This document shows, in pieces, positions 52,287-61,267 of a stretch of DNA of 64,000 nt. The translations under genes and the position numbers were made by a program. A model generated the notes under the pieces. That model was not told where the DNA came from, did not search any database, and saw only the letters and a list, made by a program, of their open reading frames with translations. Within the stretch, counting starts at the first letter, position 1; every line of letters begins with the position of its first letter. Where the stretch lies: positions 434,001 to 498,000 of the forward strand of contig NZ_VJYI01000006.1 in assembly GCF_008065375.1 (NCBI RefSeq), in the 5' to 3' direction. This DNA is from Nonomuraea sp. SYSU D8015 (GTDB lineage Bacteria; Actinomycetota; Actinomycetes; Streptosporangiales; Streptosporangiaceae).

Positions 52287-54056
52287 TCAGCCGTCGCAGT
52301 TCGGCGAGCAGAGGCGCCGCTCCATGCCCTGCAGGAAGAAGTCGCGGACCTGGAGGATGTCCTTGGCGATGTAGGCCTCGCCGCCCGTGGCCTTGGCGAG
52401 CGCGTCCATCTGCTGCTTGCCGGGCGCGGCGTCCGGGCCGAAGGCGATGAGGATGATGCTGACCGGGCGCTTGGGGTTGTAGGTGTCCTTCAGGAACTTC
52501 AGGATCGCCGGGTTCTTGACCCCGCCGTCGGGGTCGTCGTTGCCCGCGCCGTCCGTCAGGATCAGGATCGTGTTGATCTTGTCCTGCTGGTACGTCTTGG
52601 ACATCTCCGTGTAGGCGGCCTTGAGCGTGTCGTTCAGCCCCGTGTCGCCCGTCTCCTTGGCCTGGATGGTCCTGAGCTGGCCGACCAGCAGTTCCTTGCG
52701 CAGCGTGCCGTTGATGCTCTCGGAGAGCGGCCCGACCGGGACGAGCTCCTTCCAGTCCTTGCCGCGCCCGTCGAGGTGTGTGGAGAACGTCCACACGCCC
52801 AGCTCGGAGTCGGCGGGGAAGAGGCTGAGGCCCTCCGTGGCGATCTTGCTGATGGCCTGCATGCGGGTCATGCCCGTGCCCGGCACGGGCAGAGCCATCG
52901 TGCCCGACACGTCGAGCAGGGTGAGCAGGCGGGTGCCGAGGTTCAGCCGGGACCAGGTCTGCACCATCCTGGCCACGGTCGCGCCGTCGGGCGCGGGCAG
53001 CGCCTGAGGCGTCGCCGGCGTGAAGCCCTTGTCCTCCGACAACACGGCCCCGGCCTTGCCGTCGGTGCGGAAGCCCGCGTCACGCAGGATCTTCTTGGCG
53101 GGCTCGGTGCCCAGCTCCTGCTTGAAGTCCGCCGCCGCCTTCAGCGTCGCCGGGTCCTTGGTGAGGATCGTGACCGGATAGTCGAGGCTGAGCGTGCCCT
53201 CCTCGGGATAGAGGGCGACGACCGGCGCCTCCGGCTTCTTCGTGTTGTGGGCGTAGATGGCCTGCTCGGAGGCGACGCCCACCGGGACCTTGCTGCCGGA
53301 CTTCACGGTGAGGCTGGCCAGCAGCGCCGTCGAGTCGGAGGCGAGCTGTCCCGACAGCTCCTTCAGTGCGCCCACCAGCGCCTTGTCCTGCCCGGCCTCC
53401 CTGGCCGTGCCCGCGGCGGCCAGCAGCGCGGCCAGGCCGGCGGAGTTCTTCTGCGGGTCGAGCGCGAGCACGCGGACCTTCTTGCCGGGCCCGTCCACGT
53501 TCGCCACGTTCGCTGCGGCGATCATGTTGGACCAGCTCGGCTTGAGCGTGCCCGACAGCTTCGGGGCGGCCGACTTGGCCGCCGCCAGCACGACGGGGGA
53601 GGTCGCGATCGAACCCTCGGGCTCCGGCAGCGACCCGCCCGCCGGGGTCTTGCGCATGCTCTCCATGAGCAGGCTCGAGTCCGCCACCCAGAAGTCGGCG
53701 GTCACCTTGCCCGCGGCCAGCGCGTTCGCGGTCCTGGCCGCCGACTCCTTGGCCACCGTCACGTCCACGCACTTGCTGTCGATGGAGTGCATCGCCTTGT
53801 TATAGTTGCCGGCGATCTTCTTGAGCGCCGGCTCGATGTCGGGGGTCGCGACGACGCGCAGCGCCAGCTTGCCCCCCGAGCAGTCGTGTTCGCGGTTGAA
53901 GATGACGAACGCGGCCACACCGAGGAGCACGGCCAGCGCGACGGCCCCGGCCAGCGGCACGAGCACGCGGCCCCGGCTGCCGCGGGCCCGCCTGCGTGAT
54001 GGGGGTTCGCCGGCTCTGTATCCGCCATCGAGCTCGTCTGTGCGGTGTCGCCCCAC
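52287..54056 (-). CDS. Membrane-anchored substrate-binding and VWA domain protein
   Basis: 589 residues from GTG 54056 with GAGG upstream. One N-terminal helix (VLVPLAGAVALAVLLGVAAFVIF) anchors the protein. The middle (about 60-350) is a periplasmic-binding-protein-like fold, and the C-terminal 200 residues form a von Willebrand A domain with the MIDAS motif DVSGTM and ILTDGAGNDD. The final CSPNC may form a disulfide. Such fusions are typical of actinobacteria and of unknown role; adhesion or ligand presentation is plausible. The sigma-fusion gene follows after 143 bp on the same strand. Confidence 0.87.
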   Translation of the reverse strand: MGRHRTDELDGGYRAGEPPSRRRARGSRGRVLVPLAGAVALAVLLGVAAFVIFNREHDCSGGKLALRVVATPDIEPALKKIAGNYNKAMHSIDSKCVDVTVAKESAARTANALAAGKVTADFWVADSSLLMESMRKTPAGGSLPEPEGSIATSPVVLAAAKSAAPKLSGTLKPSWSNMIAAANVANVDGPGKKVRVLALDPQKNSAGLAALLAAAGTAREAGQDKALVGALKELSGQLASDSTALLASLTVKSGSKVPVGVASEQAIYAHNTKKPEAPVVALYPEEGTLSLDYPVTILTKDPATLKAAADFKQELGTEPAKKILRDAGFRTDGKAGAVLSEDKGFTPATPQALPAPDGATVARMVQTWSRLNLGTRLLTLLDVSGTMALPVPGTGMTRMQAISKIATEGLSLFPADSELGVWTFSTHLDGRGKDWKELVPVGPLSESINGTLRKELLVGQLRTIQAKETGDTGLNDTLKAAYTEMSKTYQQDKINTILILTDGAGNDDPDGGVKNPAILKFLKDTYNPKRPVSIILIAFGPDAAPGKQQMDALAKATGGEAYIAKDILQVRDFFLQGMERRLCSPNCDG

Positions 54057-54249
54057 GATGTCCTCTTAGGTGTGTTGAGACCTTCCGGAGACCCTAGCGG
54101 GAGATGCTCCGCAATACTTCGGGAACGATACTCGGTGTGGTCTGTGGTGCAAAACCGCCCTTTTGGTGTGACGATTACGCTATGTAGCCGGGGTTGGCCG
54201 CAAGCGTGACCGGATTGCGGGCAATATCGGCGTCCTTGAATGATCGTTC

Positions 54250-54885
54250 TCAGTGGGCGCAGGCGTTTCCGCGCCAGGCTCGCCTCCCCTCCCGGACCGC
54301 GACCGCCGCCAGCACGAGCGCCACCACCGGATCGACCCACCAGCAGCCCATCGTGTTGAGCCACAGCCCGGCCAGGACGCCCGCCGCCATCGCCCCGCAG
54401 AGGAGGTTCTGCGCGCCCTCGCCGGACGTGGCCGCCGAGGCCAGCCGCCGGCCGAGCCGCCGCTTCGCCATGCCCAGCACCGGCATGCTCACCAGGCTGA
54501 ACGCAGTCACCACGATCCCCAGGGCGCTCGGCGCCGCGCGCTGCCCCTCGCCCAGGTCGTGGGCCACGTGCACGACGAGGTAGGGCGCGAGCAGCCAGAA
54601 GCTCACGGCGACCGCCCGCCTGGCGGAGGTCTCCGCGCTCGGCGAGAGCGTGCGCGCCCCGGTGAAACGCCACAGCACGATGAGGCTGGCCGCCGCCTCC
54701 ACCAGGGCGGACAATGCCCAGCCGATCAGCGCGACCGAGTGCGCGGACAGGCCGGCGGCCAGGCCCAGCGTGCTTTCCACGCCCAGCCAGGCGAGCGTGG
54801 CCACGGAGAGTGCGCGCGCCGCGCGGGCGGCGCGCAGCCAATCGGCTGACGCGGCCGGACGCTCATGAATCCGCTGGTCAGGCAC
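54250..54885 (-). CDS. CDF-like cation transporter/membrane protein
   Basis: 211 residues with about six helices and a GTG start (GGGGG 8 bases upstream). ALSVATLAWLGVESTLGLAAGL and WWVDPVVALVLAAVAVREGRRAWRG resemble helices II and VI of cation diffusion facilitators, but the cytoplasmic C-terminal domain is absent and the HxxxD metal site is degenerate: SVALIGWALSALVE lacks the Asp. It is therefore an atypical, possibly non-transporting member. Confidence 0.75.
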   Translation of the reverse strand: MPDQRIHERPAASADWLRAARAARALSVATLAWLGVESTLGLAAGLSAHSVALIGWALSALVEAAASLIVLWRFTGARTLSPSAETSARRAVAVSFWLLAPYLVVHVAHDLGEGQRAAPSALGIVVTAFSLVSMPVLGMAKRRLGRRLASAATSGEGAQNLLCGAMAAGVLAGLWLNTMGCWWVDPVVALVLAAVAVREGRRAWRGNACAH

Positions 54886-55084
54886 CGTGAACCCCCGAAC
54901 TCCCGGCTATCCGGCCGTCGACAGCGATACGTAACGTACCCATTGCCGACCGTGGCCTCGGAAGACGTCGGCAAAGGATGGTCAAGATTCACCGCATAAT
55001 GGGCGATGATCGCGGAGGGTGGTTCGGGAGCCGTGCGGGGCCTCGGCGATTCGGGGGTCGAGGATCCGGGGATTTGGGGGAATC

Positions 55085-55855
55085 GTGCCGTTCACGCCCA
55101 GTCACATGGCCGCGGTGGTGCCGCTGATCTCATCTGCGCGCGTACGCAGGTTCGCCGACCCCTGGGCGCTGGCGATGGGCGCGATGGTCCCGGACCTGCC
55201 GATCTTCCTGCCGTTCCTGCCCGACTACACCAACTGGCACTCCTGGCTCGGCGTCGTCACCATCGACCTGGCCGCGGTGCTGGTGCTGGTGCCGCTGTTC
55301 CACGGCGTCTTCAGAGACCCGCTGATCTCCCTGCTCCCGCCGTCGCTGGCGGGGCGCGCCGCCCTCCTGACCCCTGACCGGCTCCGGCCGTTGCCCATCG
55401 CCGTGGGCGCCGTGATCGGCGCGGCCTCCCACGTCGCCTGGGACTCCTTCACCCACTCCACCGGCCCGGAGGAGTGGGGCCCCTGGCTGTCCGTCTCGGT
55501 CTTCGGCGTGATCAGGCTGTTCCGCCTCCTGCAGTACACCTCGTCCGCGATCGGCCTGGCCGTCGTGGTGTGGTGGGCGTGGCGGGGCCTGTCCAGGATG
55601 GCCCCGGCCGCCGTCCCGGACCGGTTGACGATCTCGCCGCGGGTCCGGCGGGCCGTCATGGCAGCCTGCTCCGTGGGGGTGGTGGCCGGAGCGCTCCTCT
55701 GGCCCCTCGTGGACGAGCCCAACCCGGCCTTCGGCCTGCCCAGCGTGATCACCAAGACCGGCGCGGGCACGGTGGTCGGTCTGTGCCTGGTGCTCACCTG
55801 CTACGCCGCGGTCTGGCAGGTCAGGCGGCGCATGGCAGTATCGGAAGGTGCTTGA
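55085..55855 (+). CDS. DUF4184 family membrane protein
   Basis: 256 residues from GTG 55085 (VPFTPSHMAAVVPL), with GGGGGAA just upstream; longer starts give no family match. The DUF4184 N-terminal motif PFTPSH is followed by GAMVPDLPIFL and HVAWDSFTH, with conserved acidic and His residues reminiscent of YdjM-type membrane hydrolases. About five to six helices. It overlaps the TrmH-type gene by 8 bp; otherwise no functional link is visible. Confidence 0.88.
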   Translation: MPFTPSHMAAVVPLISSARVRRFADPWALAMGAMVPDLPIFLPFLPDYTNWHSWLGVVTIDLAAVLVLVPLFHGVFRDPLISLLPPSLAGRAALLTPDRLRPLPIAVGAVIGAASHVAWDSFTHSTGPEEWGPWLSVSVFGVIRLFRLLQYTSSAIGLAVVVWWAWRGLSRMAPAAVPDRLTISPRVRRAVMAACSVGVVAGALLWPLVDEPNPAFGLPSVITKTGAGTVVGLCLVLTCYAAVWQVRRRMAVSEGA

Positions 55856-56657
55856 GTACGTCACCGACGCCGGCGACCCGCGACTGTCCGACTACACCGG
55901 GCTCCGGGACGTGGAGTTGCGCAAGAGCCTGGAGGCCGAGCGCGGCCTCTTCCTCGCCGAGGGCGAGAAGGTGATCAGGCGTGCCATCGGCGCCGGCTAC
56001 CCGATCCGCTCGGTCCTGACCACGCGCCGCTGGCTGCCCACGCTGGCCGACGTCCTCGGCGACGCCCTCGTCTACGTGGTGAGCGACGAGATCATGTCCG
56101 GCATCGCCGGCTTCCAGGTCCACCGCGGCGCCCTGGCCTCCATGGAACGCCTCCCGCTCCCCTCCATGGACACCCTGCTGAAGGGCGGGGCACGGCGGCT
56201 GCTGGTGCTGGAGGACCTGGTCGACCACTCGAACGTCGGCGCGATCTTCCGCTGTGCCGCCGCGCTGGGCGTGAACGGGATCATCCTGTCGCCGCGGTGC
56301 GCCGATCCGCTGTACCGGCGTGCGGTGAAGGTCTCGATGGGTGCGGTGTTCTCGATCCCGTACGCGCGGATGGACGACTGGTTCGACGGGCTGACGCAAT
56401 TGCGCGAGGCGGGTTTCCAGACGCTGGCCCTGACCCCCGATCAGACGGTCACCCCGTTGGACGCCGCCAAACTGGAGGATCGAGTGGCGCTGCTGCTCGG
56501 CTCCGAAGGCGACGGGTTGTCCTCGCACTGGCTGCAGGAGGCGGATCAGGCGGTGTGCATCCCGATGAGCGCGGCGGCGATGGCCGCGGGGGTGGACTCG
56601 CTCAACGTGGTGGCCGCCGCCGCGATCGCGTGCCATGGGCTGATGCGCGCGACGTGA
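55848..56657 (+). CDS. TrmH/SpoU family RNA methyltransferase
   Basis: 269 residues from a GTG overlapping the previous stop. An N-terminal L30e-like substrate-binding part (RGLFLAEGEKVIRRAI) precedes the SPOUT knot: motif 1 DHSNVGAIFR, motif 2 VALLLGSEGDGLS and motif 3 VCIPM..VDSLNVVAAAAI. It methylates ribose 2'-OH in tRNA or rRNA using SAM; the target nucleotide is not predictable. Confidence 0.93.
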   Translation: MLEYVTDAGDPRLSDYTGLRDVELRKSLEAERGLFLAEGEKVIRRAIGAGYPIRSVLTTRRWLPTLADVLGDALVYVVSDEIMSGIAGFQVHRGALASMERLPLPSMDTLLKGGARRLLVLEDLVDHSNVGAIFRCAAALGVNGIILSPRCADPLYRRAVKVSMGAVFSIPYARMDDWFDGLTQLREAGFQTLALTPDQTVTPLDAAKLEDRVALLLGSEGDGLSSHWLQEADQAVCIPMSAAAMAAGVDSLNVVAAAAIACHGLMRAT

Positions 56658-56857
56658 TCGGTGGCTGCAGGCCGAATTCTCCGTTTTCGGCGACGGCCAG
56701 AAAATCATGGGCGCGTGTGAAAATGGCGGGCGCATATTCTTCGCCGCGGCAAAAAGCAGAGCCATGGGCGCGGCCTGAGCGCGGTAGCCCCGGCCGCATT
56801 TGGCAGCATCCGTCTCGACAGCCCTGTCAGGAGGGCGGCGCGACACCTGCGTGAGCC

Positions 56858-56950
56858 TGGGGGCGCGGGTTCATCATGCTCCGCTTCCCCGACCCGAGCG
56901 AGCCGAAGGTCGTCTATCTGGAGCCTCGTCATGGGTTCTGGAGAACGTAA
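56858..56950 (+). pseudogene. Relic of a DUF5753/XRE regulator gene
   Basis: A short open stretch bounded by TGA and TAA reads WGRGFIMLRFPDPSEPKVVYLE, close to the internal motif of DUF5753 domains. The continuation VLENVTNERQEN, in another frame directly behind it, resembles the next strand and helix. No HTH or intact frame is present. It looks like a decayed 3' portion of an XRE-DUF5753 gene. Confidence 0.4.
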
Positions 56951-57036
56951 CAAATGAGCGTCAAGAGAATATCGCTGCGAGCGCAGCAATAGGCAGGACC
57001 TGGGCCTGGTGGTGCTGCACAGACGCCCCCGTCGAG

Positions 57037-57120
57037 ATGTCCACAGCCATTTCGGCGGTCGGTGCGCTGGTCGGGAACGTCGTCGTGGCGATCATCGCCA
57101 CCGCGGTCACCCGGCCCTAG
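57037..57120 (+). CDS. Possible small hydrophobic peptide (27 aa)
   Basis: An ATG at 57037 opens a 27-residue frame ending in TAG at 57118-57120. Residues 5-23 are almost all Ala, Val, Gly, Ile and Leu, enough for one membrane helix. Only a weak GAG precedes it. It may be a small membrane protein or chance. The remainder of the gap 56658-57278 holds the DUF5753 relic and the sulfatase promoter. Confidence 0.25.
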   Translation: MSTAISAVGALVGNVVVAIIATAVTRP

Positions 57121-57208
57121 CAGGGGTGCCGGTTTCACGTTTCTGGGACAGCTGGGGCTGCTCTGACGTCTCCCGGGCCCTCTTGGTGCCCATAATGGGA
57201 CTAATAGG

Positions 57209-57238
57209 TTGATTCTTCGCAATAACGGACATTAGGGT
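57209..57238 (+). promoter_or_regulatory. Promoter of the sulfatase gene
   Basis: TTGATT (57209-57214), an 18-bp spacer and TAGGGT (57233-57238), about 40 bp before the ATG. CCCATAATGGG (57189-57199), a palindrome around one base, lies just upstream and may bind a regulator. Confidence 0.45.
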
Positions 57239-57278
57239 ACATCGGACGCCGAGCTCCCTCCCTCCGTAAAGGCCAGTC

Positions 57279-58874
57279 ATGTCCATGACCGCGAAGATCC
57301 CGAGAGTGTGGGCGATGGTGCCGGCCATCGCCTTGATCCTGACCACGGCAGGCCAGGCGCACGCCACGCCCGCCGCCGCCGAGCCCCAGCGACCGAACAT
57401 CATCTTCTTCCTGGTCGACGACATGTCGGCCGAGCTGCTCCAATACATGGACGCCGCCCGCAGCCTGGCCAAGGGCGGCACCACGTTCACCCATTACTAC
57501 GTCGCCGACTCGCTTTGCTGCCCGTCGCGGGCCTCGATGTTCACCGGCCAGTTCCCGCACAACACCGGCGTGCTGACCAACCAGGGCTGGGACAGAGGCG
57601 GCTACAGGGCCTTCGCGCGGCACGAGAGCCGCACGTACGCCGTCGCGTTGGACCAGGCCGGCTACCGCACCGGCTATCTCGGCAAGTACATCAACGAGTA
57701 CCCGGTGCGCCCCGGCTACAAGGCGCCGGCCGGGTGGGACGAGTGGCACGTGTCCGCGGGCGGCGGCTACAACGAGTTCAGATACCAGCTCACCCGCTAC
57801 ATCAAGGAGAAGGGGGCGAACGTCCGGCCGCTCGACCGCTCCGACGGCACCTACATGACGGACGAGCTCGCGCGGCGGGCGGTGGGCTTCATCGAGCGCT
57901 CCCGCGAATACGCGCCGGACAAGCCGTTCTTCCTCCAGGTCTCGCCGTTCTCCCCGCACAACAGGATCAGGGTCAAGCCGGGGGAAAAGGAGCCGCGTTT
58001 CCCGCCGGCGCCGCGTGACCGGCCCAAGACCAAGTGGCCCGCCGGGCAGTTCCCGCACGGGGACTGCGGCGGTGCCGACTGCTCGACCCTCGACGTGGCC
58101 AAGCTGCCCGCGTTCAACGAGGACACCGCCGACAAGCCGTCCTGGGTGTCCAGGAAGCCCCTCGAGCCGAAGCTCATCGCGGCTCTGCGCAAGGACTTCC
58201 GCAACCGGATCCGCATGGTGCAGTCGGTCGACGACATGGTCCAGCGCGTCCTCGGGACGCTGACGGAGCGGGAGCGGCGGAACACGTACGTGGTGTTCAC
58301 CAGCGACAACGGCTTCCACCTCGGTCAGCATGGCCTGGCGCGCGGCAAGACCACCGCCTACGACCACGACGTACGGGTGCCGCTGCTGGTCAAGCGCCCG
58401 GAGGGGAGCCCGCAGGGCGACCTCGTGACCGATGCCATCGCCCAGAACGTGGACCTGTTCGCGACCTTCCTCGACATGGCCGGGATCGACCCGGCGCTCC
58501 GCGACAGCCGCGACGGACGCAGCCTGCTGCCCCTCGTCCAGGGCCGCCAGGTGCCGGACTGGCGCGACGTGGCGCTGCTCGAACACACCAAGCCCGGCCG
58601 CGGCGGGCCGGGGATCGACCCGGACTCGGACTCTCTGGGGAGGGGCAAGACCATGGCGCCCACCTACGCGGCCGTGCGCACCGCAGGCGAGCTGTACGTC
58701 GAGTACGAGAACGACCCGAAACCCGAGTACTACAACACCGTCACCGATCCCCACGAGGAGGCCAACGACCCGGGCAACCCCAGGACGGCCGCCCTCGCCA
58801 AGGTGCTCGACACCTTGGTGACCTGCGGCAAGCCGGGCGCGGCGAACTGCTGGGCCGCCGCCCACCAGCGCTGA
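57279..58874 (+). CDS. Secreted sulfatase (N-acetylglucosamine-6-sulfatase-like)
   Basis: 531 residues. A signal peptide (about 1-33, cleavage after AHA or PAAA) is followed by the alkaline-phosphatase fold. Asp47-Asp48 (LVDDMS) bind calcium, and SLCCPSRASM is the C-x-P-S-R sulfatase signature, with Cys80 the residue converted to formylglycine. FTSDNGFHLGQHG supplies the second Asp-Asn metal pair and YDHDVRVPLLV the typical end of the active site. It would release sulfate from an extracellular sugar; the GlcNAc-6-sulfatase subgroup is my best match. A formylglycine-generating enzyme is needed and is not in the window. Confidence 0.9.
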   Translation: MSMTAKIPRVWAMVPAIALILTTAGQAHATPAAAEPQRPNIIFFLVDDMSAELLQYMDAARSLAKGGTTFTHYYVADSLCCPSRASMFTGQFPHNTGVLTNQGWDRGGYRAFARHESRTYAVALDQAGYRTGYLGKYINEYPVRPGYKAPAGWDEWHVSAGGGYNEFRYQLTRYIKEKGANVRPLDRSDGTYMTDELARRAVGFIERSREYAPDKPFFLQVSPFSPHNRIRVKPGEKEPRFPPAPRDRPKTKWPAGQFPHGDCGGADCSTLDVAKLPAFNEDTADKPSWVSRKPLEPKLIAALRKDFRNRIRMVQSVDDMVQRVLGTLTERERRNTYVVFTSDNGFHLGQHGLARGKTTAYDHDVRVPLLVKRPEGSPQGDLVTDAIAQNVDLFATFLDMAGIDPALRDSRDGRSLLPLVQGRQVPDWRDVALLEHTKPGRGGPGIDPDSDSLGRGKTMAPTYAAVRTAGELYVEYENDPKPEYYNTVTDPHEEANDPGNPRTAALAKVLDTLVTCGKPGAANCWAAAHQR

Positions 58875-58889
58875 GCGACCGGTCCGCGC

Positions 58890-59084
58890 GGGGCCGGGTC
58901 GAAGCCGGCCGATGTCGGTGAAGCCCTCGGGCGCCCGCCGGTGGGCCAGTCGCCGCTCCACAACGGCTCCTCGGGGAACAGGGCCGCCCTGTCGCAGCCG
59001 TCGCCGATCTCGCCAGGAGGTCGTCCAGGCCGAACTCGGTGAGCACTTCCGCGTTTAGGAGCGTGACATGGGGCACGGGCAGAC
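58890..59084 (-). pseudogene. Possible decayed coding sequence (frameshifted) in the 58875-59127 gap
   Basis: From about 59070 leftwards the minus strand reads VTLLNAEVLTEFGLDDLL, then a one-base shift gives IGDGCDRAALFPEEPLWSGDW; both stretches look protein-like. No family recognised. The rest of this 253-bp gap contains nothing I can name. Confidence 0.25.
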
Positions 59085-59127
59085 CTCGTCGTACCCGTCG
59101 TGACTCGTCATGAGGAGATGAGGCGAG

Positions 59128-59382
59128 ATGCGTTCCGTGGAGAAAGCCGTGTCGCTGGGCACGAGCATGCTCAGTGCCGCGCTGGCGGCCGCGCTGTTCA
59201 AGCGGGTGTGGAAGGTGGCCGCGGGTGAGGACGACGCGCCCGACGCCGACGACCTGGAGCGCGGCTGGGCCGAGGTCCTCGTCGCCGCCATGGTGCAGGG
59301 GGCGATCTTCGGGCTGGTCAAGGCCGCCGTGCACCGTGCGGGCGCGCAGGCCTTCCGCCGGAGGAGCGGGGCGACCGGCTGA
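59128..59382 (+). CDS. DUF4235 domain membrane protein
   Basis: 84 residues. LGTSMLSAALAAALFKRVWKVAAGEDDAPDADD and AEVLVAAMVQGAIFGLVKAAVHR are the DUF4235 pattern: two helices with an acidic loop. GAGGCGAG precedes the ATG. Function unknown; members are small actinobacterial membrane proteins often linked to stress conditions. Confidence 0.88.
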   Translation: MRSVEKAVSLGTSMLSAALAAALFKRVWKVAAGEDDAPDADDLERGWAEVLVAAMVQGAIFGLVKAAVHRAGAQAFRRRSGATG

Positions 59383-59399
59383 CCTGCTCGACCCCGAGG

Positions 59400-59678
59400 T
59401 CAGGGAGGGCCGGTGAGCCAGTCGGGGTAGCCGTCGACGTCGTGGGCGACCGGGTGGGCGACGATCGGCCCGTGCCCACCGACGACCCTGATCTCCCGCT
59501 CCAGGGCCGGTGCGTGCCGTCGCGTGGTGATGAGCGTGAGCCGCCAGGTGCTCTCGCCGGGCGGCGCTTCGTCGATGTCGATGGACGTGGCCAGGCCCGC
59601 CCGCAGGATGCCGTCCGCCAGGGCGGCTGCTCTCTCGTGGCCTTCGATCGTCGTGCGGACCTCGATGAATTCCGCCAT
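59400..59678 (-). CDS. CutA-like divalent cation tolerance protein
   Basis: 92 residues from ATG 59678. The ferredoxin-like CutA1 fold is suggested by EVRTTIEGHERAAALADGILRAGLATSIDI, STWRLTLITTRRHAPALEREI, GPIVAHPVAHDVDGYPDWL, with the family ending (P-x-I-x(3)-P-x(6)-G-Y-x-x-W). The common central Cys and WxG are replaced, so it is a divergent member, probably trimeric. GGAAAG lies before the start. Confidence 0.78.
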   Translation of the reverse strand: MAEFIEVRTTIEGHERAAALADGILRAGLATSIDIDEAPPGESTWRLTLITTRRHAPALEREIRVVGGHGPIVAHPVAHDVDGYPDWLTGPP

Positions 59679-59766
59679 GAGACTTTCCTTGGGAAGGGGG
59701 GACCACCACCCTACCTGCGGCGACCCCCGGGGAAATCGGTTCCGGAGGAATCCGGGCAAGCGCTTG

Positions 59767-60333
59767 TCAGCGCGGGCACAGGCGGTCGAGCTGGTGGCGC
59801 AACACCGCCATCGCGTCGTCAGCGGTGCGCTGGCCGGCCAGCACCGCGGCGTTGAGCCCGGCGGACATGGCGAGCAGCGCGACGGCCTCGGTGCGGGCGT
59901 CGAGGCCGGGACTGGCCCGGCTCAGCTGGGCGGCGATGAAGTCCTCCATCGCGTTCGGCGCCGTCAGGAGCGGCTGCGCGGCCAGCGTGGGGTCGGTGAC
60001 CGCCAGGACCGCATACGACGTGTAGACCAGGTGGAAGACGCGGCTCTGCGCGTCAGTGGGCAGGGCCTCCTGGAGGACGGCCTCGATGACGGCGCGCGGG
60101 TCGTCATCGAGGCCGGCGAACCTCTTCTCGAGCCGCTCGGCCATCCGCTCCGCCAGATAGCGGAGGGCGTACAGCATGAGCTGCTCTTTCGTCTCGAAGT
60201 AGTGCTGCACCAGATGCAGCGACACCCCGGCCTGCGCGGCCACCGCGCGCATCGTCGCGGCGTGCAGGCCGCGCTCGCCGGCGACCGTCAGCAACGCCTC
60301 GGCGATGTCGCGGCGGCGCTGGTCACGAGCCAT
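59767..60333 (-). CDS. TetR/AcrR family transcriptional regulator
   Basis: 188 residues. The HTH part reads ATMRAVAAQAGVSLHLVQHYFETKEQLM. It diverges from an alpha/beta hydrolase plus patatin gene pair. The 73-bp gap contains two adjacent 14-bp palindromes and so very likely its operator. It resembles regulators of lipid or ester metabolism, as judged by the controlled genes rather than by the ligand domain. Confidence 0.92.
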   Translation of the reverse strand: MARDQRRRDIAEALLTVAGERGLHAATMRAVAAQAGVSLHLVQHYFETKEQLMLYALRYLAERMAERLEKRFAGLDDDPRAVIEAVLQEALPTDAQSRVFHLVYTSYAVLAVTDPTLAAQPLLTAPNAMEDFIAAQLSRASPGLDARTEAVALLAMSAGLNAAVLAGQRTADDAMAVLRHQLDRLCPR

Positions 60334-60367
60334 CCGGAACTCCTGGTGGACGGGCGGGGCAGAGGTT

Positions 60368-60396
60368 GGTACAAATGTACCCTATACAGTTGTACC
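60368..60396. promoter_or_regulatory. TetR operator with tandem palindromes
   Basis: GGTACAAATGTACC (60368-60381) is a perfect palindrome. TATACAGTTGTACC (60383-60396) is an imperfect copy 15 bp further on. The outer arms GGTACAA/TTGTACC also pair. The second copy contains the -10-like TATACA (60383-60388), and GGAGG follows at once, so the hydrolase transcript has a very short leader. Confidence 0.65.
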
Positions 60397-60406
60397 AGGA
60401 GGCGGG

Positions 60407-61267
60407 ATGGGCACTTTCGCGAGCGGCGAGGCGAGGCAGGCGTTCCTGGACGCGTACGAGCGGGCCATGGCGCTGTGGCCGGACGACCGGGAGATGCTCG
60501 ACGTCGAAACGAGCTGCGGCACCACCCGTGTCTACCGGCACGGCGTCACGCACGGTGACCCCGTCGTGCTGGTCCACGGCCACGGCGGGAACGCCTCCAA
60601 CTGGTACGCCCTCGTGCGAGGGCTCGGCGCCCGGCAGCCCGTGTACGCGGTCGACACCGTCCAGGACCCCGGCGGCAGCGTGCAGACGGCCCCGATGGGC
60701 GACCCCGCCGCCTGGCTGGAAGAGGTGCTGGCGGGGCTCGGGCTGGAGCGCGCGCACGTGGTGGGTCACTCGTACGGCGGCTGGCTGGTGCTGGGGCTCG
60801 CCATCCGGGGCTCCGGCCGGGTCTCCAGGATCACGTTGCTCGATCCCGGCGGGCTTGAACGGGTGCGGCCGGCGTTCCTGATCGGGTTGTTCGCCGCCGT
60901 CTTCGCGATGCGGGCGCCGTCGTCGTGGAAGCCGCGGCTGGCCAGAATGCTGGCCGACCACGCGCTCGTCGAGCGGCCGGAGATCATGGCGCCGGTGATG
61001 ATCGGGGTGCGGTGGTTCCGCTCGGACCGGCCGCCCGCCCGCCCGTACAGGGACGAGGCGCTGCGGCGGATCGCCGTACCCGTGCAGTTGATCTTGGGGG
61101 GACGCACCCGGATGTTACGGCCGCGGAGAGCGGCGGCGCGGGCGCGGCGGCTGCTGCCCGGATCCTGCCGGGTGGAGATCGTCCCCGGCGTCGGCCATGG
61201 GGTGCCGCAGGAGGTCCCCGAGCTGGTGATCGACCGCATCGTCTCCTTCCGCGGGACCCTGACATGA
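60407..61267 (+). CDS. Alpha/beta hydrolase
   Basis: 286 residues from ATG 60407 (GGAGG 6 bases upstream). LVHGHGGNASNW gives the oxyanion loop, GHSYGGW holds the nucleophile Ser122, and the catalytic Asp and His are likely in ILGGRTRMLRP and GVGHGVPQE. It is probably a cytosolic esterase or lipase-like enzyme. The stop overlaps the patatin start (ATGA). TetR-controlled. Confidence 0.9.
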   Translation: MGTFASGEARQAFLDAYERAMALWPDDREMLDVETSCGTTRVYRHGVTHGDPVVLVHGHGGNASNWYALVRGLGARQPVYAVDTVQDPGGSVQTAPMGDPAAWLEEVLAGLGLERAHVVGHSYGGWLVLGLAIRGSGRVSRITLLDPGGLERVRPAFLIGLFAAVFAMRAPSSWKPRLARMLADHALVERPEIMAPVMIGVRWFRSDRPPARPYRDEALRRIAVPVQLILGGRTRMLRPRRAAARARRLLPGSCRVEIVPGVGHGVPQEVPELVIDRIVSFRGTLT

